Part shown: in pieces, positions 58,271-64,000 of the stretch | Numbering within the stretch: the first letter of the stretch is position 1 | Layout: every line of letters begins with the position of its first letter | NCBI GenBank assembly: GCA_948474755.1 | Contig: CAOLHI010001135.1 | Span: 310,001-374,000, forward strand | Direction of reading: 5' to 3' | From: Ctenosaura bakeri | Lineage: Eukaryota > Chordata > Lepidosauria > Squamata > Iguanidae | Length of the DNA stretch: 64,000 bases | Notes under the pieces: generated by a model | The model's database searches: none | Seen by the model: only the letters and a program-made list of their open reading frames with translations | What the model was told of the DNA's origin: nothing | Translations under genes and position numbers: made by a program

Positions 58271-61085
58271 GACTTAGAAGCCTGGACTATTAGAGTATAA
58301 GATAACTCCATAGCAGGGATAGATACTGCAGAGGTTGTTGAGGATTTAGGGGTCCTTTTTCTGACACTGGGACCCTCTTGATTCCACAAAGAGCAAAATG
58401 CAAAAAATGAGAACAAAAAACAAAACCAAAAGTAACCAGAAGTCCATCTTGCCCACTGCTGCTCTAATAGAATAGCACTTAGTATCTTAGCACGCAGACA
58501 CTAAACCATTAGTGTAGAGTCTTCCTAGAACAATGTTACAGCAGTAAAGAAAGCACAGTGACACACAGTTTGGGGTTTGCATTTTAAAAAGAGCTGGAAG
58601 AAAGAATTTAAATTTGCTGAAATGGAACAGCACTATGGTGTGTGCCCAGAAATTGCTCCATCAGTAGTTTCAGAGGGTTTCCCAAATTGCTATGAGTCTG
58701 GCGAAGAACTCAAGCAGATTATGCATGGATAGGATTTGTTTTTAAAGTAAGAGTTTGTGGGGTATGGGGTGGCTGCAGCTCTCATAAACTGTAACAAAGA
58801 AAACCCCTGTGCTGCAGCAAAAACTTACATTGTGAGGCCTTGTTTTCTTTCTCTGAAAGGCCCTTGCATTTTGCTCCCATCACTTCAAAAATCATTTTAA
58901 AAAAGGAACCAATTGTAAGTCCTCTATTACTTTATAATATGTATCCTCCAAGCTCTGGATTCAAAGCAGCAACACTGGTAATTCATTTTAGGTAGGTAAC
59001 CTTTGGTATAGAATTCCCGGGCTAGTGAAGAAATCCATGGATAAATATAATAAAGATATGGCTGATTTCGCTAATATTTTTTCTACTAGTATATAATTAG
59101 CAGAGATACTTTTAAGCCTGTAGAACTAAACAAAAAGCATTTCCATTTTTGTACAATCTTATGCAGAATTAGTAAGCATTCTTTTCGTGCTACAGTTGGA
59201 TCTCCGATTAGAAAGGCTGCAGTGAATAACCTAAACGCAAATCCCCTGCTTTTGAGTAAAGTGACTCCAATTTTTGATGGGTCCAATCCTGTTTGAAGAT
59301 GCTTTGTTTCAGTTTGTGGCAAATAAAAGAGTGAAAACTGATGTGTGGTTATGTCTGTTTGACAGTTCCACAATGAGGATGTGGTTGGAGCCCTGTTTTT
59401 GTAGTATGTCTGTCCTTGACCTTAAATAATCATGATTCAGATTAAAGATTTGTTCAAATTGTGCTGATTCATTTAAGGCACATGGCCTGTTGTCTGTACA
59501 CAGCTCATCAGTCTCCTGTTGAGGCCCCAAGGAGCTCCATATGCCAGCTCCAGACTCATCCACATCTTCCCCAAAGCCCCTAGTCATTTTCAATTTCAAA
59601 AACACCATTTTCAGCTAGAGAGACACCTATGAGGTGTGGTTTGGCCATAGATCACTGTCTCAGGAGGGAAAAGTCTGGAACTATATCACTGTTCGAAGAG
59701 GGGAAAAGATTGGAAGGGCACTTCCATTTTCAGTATGTGGCCTTCTGAATCTCTTGACTCTTGATAAGTACACACCATATATACATATATAGTTCTTAGC
59801 ATTGCAAATGCAAAATCTAAAAATACCTTGATGGAGTACAGTGTTCATCCACAATATGAATATGCAAAGAAGTCTACACACTTAAAATTTCTAGTGTCCT
59901 AATTAGGCAACATTAATTCTGCCAAACAAACATTAAATAGAAAGGTCATGAGAATAATAGGGGTCTTTGCCTGAGGAATGTTCCTTACTTGGATTAATAT
60001 GGATGGAAGTTAAGCATAGGTTAGAGAAGAAAGAATTCATCACTATTCTTTGAATATTTCTCTCATATATATATATTTAAAATGTCTGGTTTATCAGAAC
60101 AAAGACTTCAACTTCTGTTCTAGAATTACTGAGGCGCAAGATAAGACCAGGAAAGTTCACCCGGCCATGTATATTTTACTGCAAACGTGTCATTTTAGAC
60201 ATCTTTCAAAGTTATATGTGAATATGAAAAGCAATCCTACTGAGGTATTCTTTGCAACTTCTCATTGACATATTCATGTAATGTAAAATCAATCAAAAAC
60301 CAAGGAAGCATTTTATCACAACTTGTGTGTGTGTGGGAGGGTGGAGACAGACTAAACAGCAACAACAACAAAAGCCACCTTCAGGGTTTAATTTGTATTA
60401 AAATACAGTGAAGTCTGGCTTCTTTTCCTTTATACTCTGAAGAAATTCTGAATAAATGAACAAAATATGTAGTTTATCACAGTCAGAAATGACTCATTCC
60501 TGGAACATCTCCCATATGCCTGATTAGAATTCAGGGACTGTTTTTTTCTCAGATGACATCAGATAAAATATATGAGGACATCTTTATTCAGCTTTGCTAG
60601 AAAGGGTTAAATGTAATCCTGGATAAGCTCTGAGTGAAATGTGAATTCTTAACATGAGAAAGAACTGATACGGAATCTTATTCTAGCCTTAGCCTTCTTA
60701 CATGCAAGTTTGCATATGAGATTTGTACTCAGGCTATGATTCTAATATGAGATGTGTTCAAAAGTGTGAGCTACCCTAATTTCACAATGGAAGTTATCAA
60801 GTGCTCCACATTCTACTCTGTGATGTGGAAAGATCTGTACAACAGTAACATATATATAATAGAGAGGAATGCCTTCATAAGTATGAATGTTAATTCTGAT
60901 GGTATGAGTAATAAATCTCCTCCAGTTACACAGGGGTTACGTCCCTGAGGAGCTATTAAATGCTACTGGAGGAGGGTGTGTGGATATTGAAATCCTGTGG
61001 CCATGGCCATATGTATTTACATGTGCCTTTGCAAACTGACTGGCACCCTTCCTCACAGCAGGGTTCAGACAGCTCCTAGCCTACA
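58271..61085. other. Noncoding DNA with an unexplained ORF pair
   Basis: Two adjoining minus-strand frames (59309-59608, 99 codons, and 59086-59373, 95 codons) overlap in different frames and have less biased composition than other frames here. I do not recognise them. A small stem ('ctcctccagt' / 'actggaggag') sits at 60917-60973. Otherwise nothing was recognised. Confidence 0.3.
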
Positions 61086-61138
61086 ACATTAAAATATGCA
61101 CCATATCATCCAGCATTAGAATATGCACCATACCATCC
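61086..61138. repeat. Two-copy tandem repeat, 26-27 bp unit
   Basis: 'ttaaaatatgcaccatatca' and 'ttagaatatgcaccatacca' lie in tandem immediately before a MITE fragment. Confidence 0.7.
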
Positions 61139-61144
61139 TCAAAG

Positions 61145-61231
61145 ATCCCTCCCTAAATTGCAAACTCCAGGATTCCATAGGATGTTAAAAGTAGAATAAT
61201 AGTACTATAACAGTTTAGTGTGGAAATGGCC
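61145..61231. mobile_element. Right half of a foldback MITE
   Basis: 'ctccctaaattgcaaactcc', 'aggattccataggatgttaa' and 'aataatagtactataacag' end in 'tagtgtggaaatggcc', the right arm of the 32727-type foldback MITE. The left arm is absent. Confidence 0.7.
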
Positions 61232-62208
61232 TACATCATACACATTAAAACCTTTAATATGTGACACCTAATTCAATTGTTGGTAAGCGCATACCCTTTT
61301 GTGTGTGTGCCTGAACACATTTTTATTTTGATTTAAATGTCACTCAAAGTTAGATATCTTCAGAATGAACACCAAGCAATGATGTTATACACAAATATGA
61401 AAAGAAAATATTTCTTTACTGTCAGGGATCTCCTCAAAGAAAAACAGCTTGTGGAGGTGTGGGTGTTTGGATTTAGGAAAGAAGGAAAAGTAATATTAAA
61501 AGAGGTATAAAAGAGTTGAATGTTTAAAACTGCATACTTTCAAACTGTCTTAAATATTGGGGAAGTTATCAGTTTCACTCATACAACAGATCCAGTATTT
61601 TACAATCCTTTTATGCAATAGGTCTTATTTTGCTTAGTGTTTACTCAGCTGTAGCATTTTTAAGTATATGTAAGCATGTAATGAGACATGATTTTAGAAA
61701 AAAAAAAGTTTTGTCTCTCCTGTATTCTGTATAGGCATGACAGCACTCAGTAACCACATGTATAACAAACTTTATAGCATGCACATCCAAGTTTATCAAA
61801 CTTTACTTTCTTAAGCATTTACGACTGTATCAGATCTAGCAATATTTTGGCAGCCTAAAATTACACTATTCTGACCTTGACATTAGTATTCAACAGCACT
61901 GATGGAAGAGTGACAGCTTTTCCATCGTAGTGGGTGATTTTGCAAGCTTTTACCTTCATGACTATGGAGTTTCTGTCAAACGTGCTTCCAGCTGAATGAT
62001 CACATTCTTTTGAATTATGAAGTGGCTGCAAACTGTACTAATTGGGTCCATATTGATGTCACTCATAAGGATTAAACAGCCTTAATAGCCTTAAAAGTTA
62101 TATAAATATGTCTAATCTTAATACACAATTATCTCTAGACTGTATTCTATTTAGGGCAACCAATTAAGAAGCTCAGAAAATATATGCTCAAAGCTTTAAA
62201 TTGTAACT

Positions 62209-62244
<36 letters not shown>

Positions 62245-62969
62245 TTGGCTATTAGTGAAGAAAACAGAGAAGATTTTTTTAAAAAAAAAGAAATATAGCT
62301 AAGTAACAAAAGGCATTTTCATTCAAATTATTAAGTTTAGAGAGTGGAAGCTATTGTACCAAGTTGACTATCATATATACATATTATCAGTTTCTCATTA
62401 ACAAGGCATAGTTATAGGAATTAAATAGCTATTAATTTATTTATTTATTGATATAAGAAGGAGCCTATAGAAAGAAAGATCCCTGGAGTGACAGCAAATT
62501 AGTGCTACCCTGTGTTTTCATGGGCTTTAACTTTTAAAGAATTTGGGTAATTCTACTTTCCCCCATGTGCCCTCTGTCGAGCCAGCCCTCCTCAAGAGAA
62601 TCCATGACTGACAGCAGGGGCTGGGGGGGGGTACAGAGTGGGCTTCAGATAGGATGAGAGAGAGGAAAGTCTCCTTCCACATTTACCACCCTGAAGCAAA
62701 GCTAAGAATCCAATTCCCTATCAATTTTTGTTTTTTTACTGCACACACATATGCACAAATACTGCATATATTTACTTCACATAATTGTTTTCACAATATG
62801 ATCCTAGACAAGTGGGGACCACGTAGTTAAAAGAAATATGATGACATTGTGGCTTCACATACCCAGTCACATTGGGAATACATCAACATACTGGACATTG
62901 GGAAAGATTAGAATCTGCAGAAGGCAGACAGTGATTGATAGATAGACAGATTGATTGATTGACTGATTC
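61232..62969. other. AT-rich noncoding DNA with (TTTC)n microsatellite
   Basis: A (TTTC)n tract of about nine units lies at 62209-62246 and a GATT/GATA-rich tract at about 62932-62970. Nothing else was recognised. Confidence 0.4.
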
Positions 62970-63770
62970 ATTCATTCTGTAGTCCATCTTTCTTCCAATC
63001 CTGGGACTTAATTGCAACATGATTTTAAACAAATCTAAAAAGTTATAATATTAAAATATAATTAAACAGATTACTGTATTTTAAAGACAACTGAATTTAA
63101 AAGAAAATGAAAACTACTGAAGAAAAAAAATCAAAAAAGTATATACCTATTCATTAAAAGTCACTTCCTTAGTGCCTAGTCTTCAAACCTGTTTGTAAAA
63201 GCTGGTTGGGGGACAGGGGATGGGTCTTAGCCTGCTGGTATAAGAACAACATGGATGGAACTAGTAGAAGCATTTCTGCATGGTGTTGCTATCTCACAAT
63301 GGAGATGCATTGGCAAAGGTTCACAAGCTGTGCTTTCATGCTATGTCATTGTGGTCCTACTGCCAATGCATCTTCACTCATCATGATCACAGGATGTTCC
63401 ATTTACAGAGAAAATCTGTTAATGGCTCACAATTGCCCAATGCTCCTGTCTCCAGAGGCCAAGTGGAATGGGGGGAAGTGTGATCTAGGTCCTTCTTTTC
63501 CCAGTAAAGCACAGGAAAGAGGCTGGCTGCACTGCAGAAGGCATGTGTTGCTCATGCTCCCATCTGCAGGCAGCCTGCTGGTGTGGAGGGGAGTGTTGGG
63601 GACACACTTCTATCCCAGCAAAGGCACTGCCAGGACCATGACGGGACATTGCTGGAAGGAGGTAAGGTGTGGAAATTGCCTCTCCTGGAAGGGAGTTCCA
63701 CAGCCTGGGAGCAGCTGCTGGTGGATCTGAAATAGACCACCAATTGTTTAACAATAGCAGCAACAAAATT
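62970..63770 (-). mobile_element. L2-type LINE remnant, interrupted
   Basis: On the minus strand the right part (63685-63770) encodes SAAAPRLWNSLPGEA-like residues (read AAAPRLWNSLPGEA), the L2 C-terminal motif. The left part (62970-63150) reads like the L2 tail region ('agtccatctttcttccaatc', then 'ctgggact'). The middle, 63269-63681, is a separate insertion. The plus-strand 174-codon frame (63206-63730) spans both and is fortuitous. Confidence 0.55.
63269..63681 (-). mobile_element. Diverged Harbinger-like transposon nested in L2
   Basis: Right end 'ggaggtaaggtgtggaaatt' + 'gcc' resembles the 'ggtaaggtgcggaaagggcc' end of family B, and left end 'agcatttctgcatggtg' its 'ggcccttttcgcacagc' end. 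Scattered internal similarity to the reverse complement of 31705-32105 includes 'cacaattgcccaatgctcct'. No matching 3-bp duplication is visible, so boundaries are tentative. Confidence 0.4.
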
Positions 63771-63906
63771 ACTATTCTCCACCATTACATAACCAAAATC
63801 AATAAAGCTTACTTTAAATAGTGGATTTGATGTGAAAGGACCGGGAGTGTTGTTCAGTTCTGGTAAACATTATTTAATTTCAAGACACATTAACTTCTAT
63901 GTCCTT

Positions 63907-63926
63907 ATATCATTTTTTTTTTTTTT
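63907..63926. repeat. Poly-T tract near the right edge
   Basis: A T run of about 17 in AT-rich sequence. The last 230 bases otherwise show nothing recognisable. Confidence 0.8.
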
Positions 63927-64000
63927 GATTCTGAGGATCCAGTAAAAAACTTCAAACTAAACCAAAGAAAATTCCACATACCTTCTTTCTACTCACAGCT

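Noticed and set aside
63206..63730. 174-codon plus-strand open frame, the longest in the window
   Set aside because: It runs across an L2 remnant on the opposite strand and a MITE-like insert. Its residues match no family, and its end lies over the antisense of the L2 'LWNSLP' motif.

Overview
The window is vertebrate nuclear DNA, most likely from a squamate reptile (lizard/snake lineage, perhaps iguanian). This rests on the mix of interspersed repeats: tRNA-headed SINEs with a Bov-B-like 3' tail ending in ACAACAACAAC (Sauria SINE type), a CR1 LINE 3' end with the ATTCTATG-type terminal repeat, L2- and L1-type LINE remnants, a 5S-rRNA-headed SINE, a MIR/CORE-SINE relic, and many short non-autonomous DNA transposons. 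The sequence is AT-rich, full of microsatellites, and shows no operon, ribosome-binding-site or dense-ORF structure. The species assignment is inference.

I find no intact protein-coding gene, tRNA gene or CRISPR array. The longest open frames (about 140-174 codons) lie in repeats, purine-rich tracts or composition-biased stretches and match nothing I recognise. The only recognisable protein homology is to reverse transcriptase tails of dead LINEs: CR1 at 19495-19905 (-), L2 at 34365-34859 (+), 56369-56912 (-) and 62970-63770 (-), and L1 at 46880-47665 (-). The window is best read as intergenic or intronic DNA. A short spliced exon could have escaped reading by eye.

Layout. 0-9 kb: a 3-copy minisatellite (1432-1800), a Harbinger-like MITE (4588-5108), a Sauria SINE (5417-5643), and a Tigger-like element (7012-8014) with a second Harbinger-like MITE nested inside it. 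9-20 kb: a head-to-head pair of Sauria SINEs, two foldback MITEs (one a near-perfect 180-bp palindrome at 13871-14050), another GGCC-ended MITE (17500-17988) with a GC-rich unclassified insertion just downstream (18065-18726), and CR1. 20-33 kb: a long TIR element (23481-24316), the 5S-headed SINE (24867-25106), a Harbinger-like MITE flanked by TAA (26274-26625), a TA-flanked MITE (28796-28952), a hAT element with a perfect 8-bp target duplication (29055-29891), and another Harbinger-like MITE (31705-32105). 33-64 kb: L2, a candidate solo LTR (35814-36270), a GGAAA satellite, a foldback MITE, MIR/CORE-SINE, two more Tigger-like elements, L1, a composite hAT-like element (48443-49335), compound microsatellites, L2, a Harbinger-like MITE with a TTA target duplication (57777-58267), and an interrupted L2 at the right edge.

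The strongest pattern is that several unrelated-looking MITE families share one terminal motif, GGCC(C/A)TTTC(C/T)GCAC, and several are flanked by 3-bp duplications (TTA, TAA, TCA). This suggests one PIF/Harbinger-type transposase mobilised all of them. No transposase gene is present here. I did not find a convincing previously undescribed biological system; the findings are repeat-biology observations and some low-confidence candidates.
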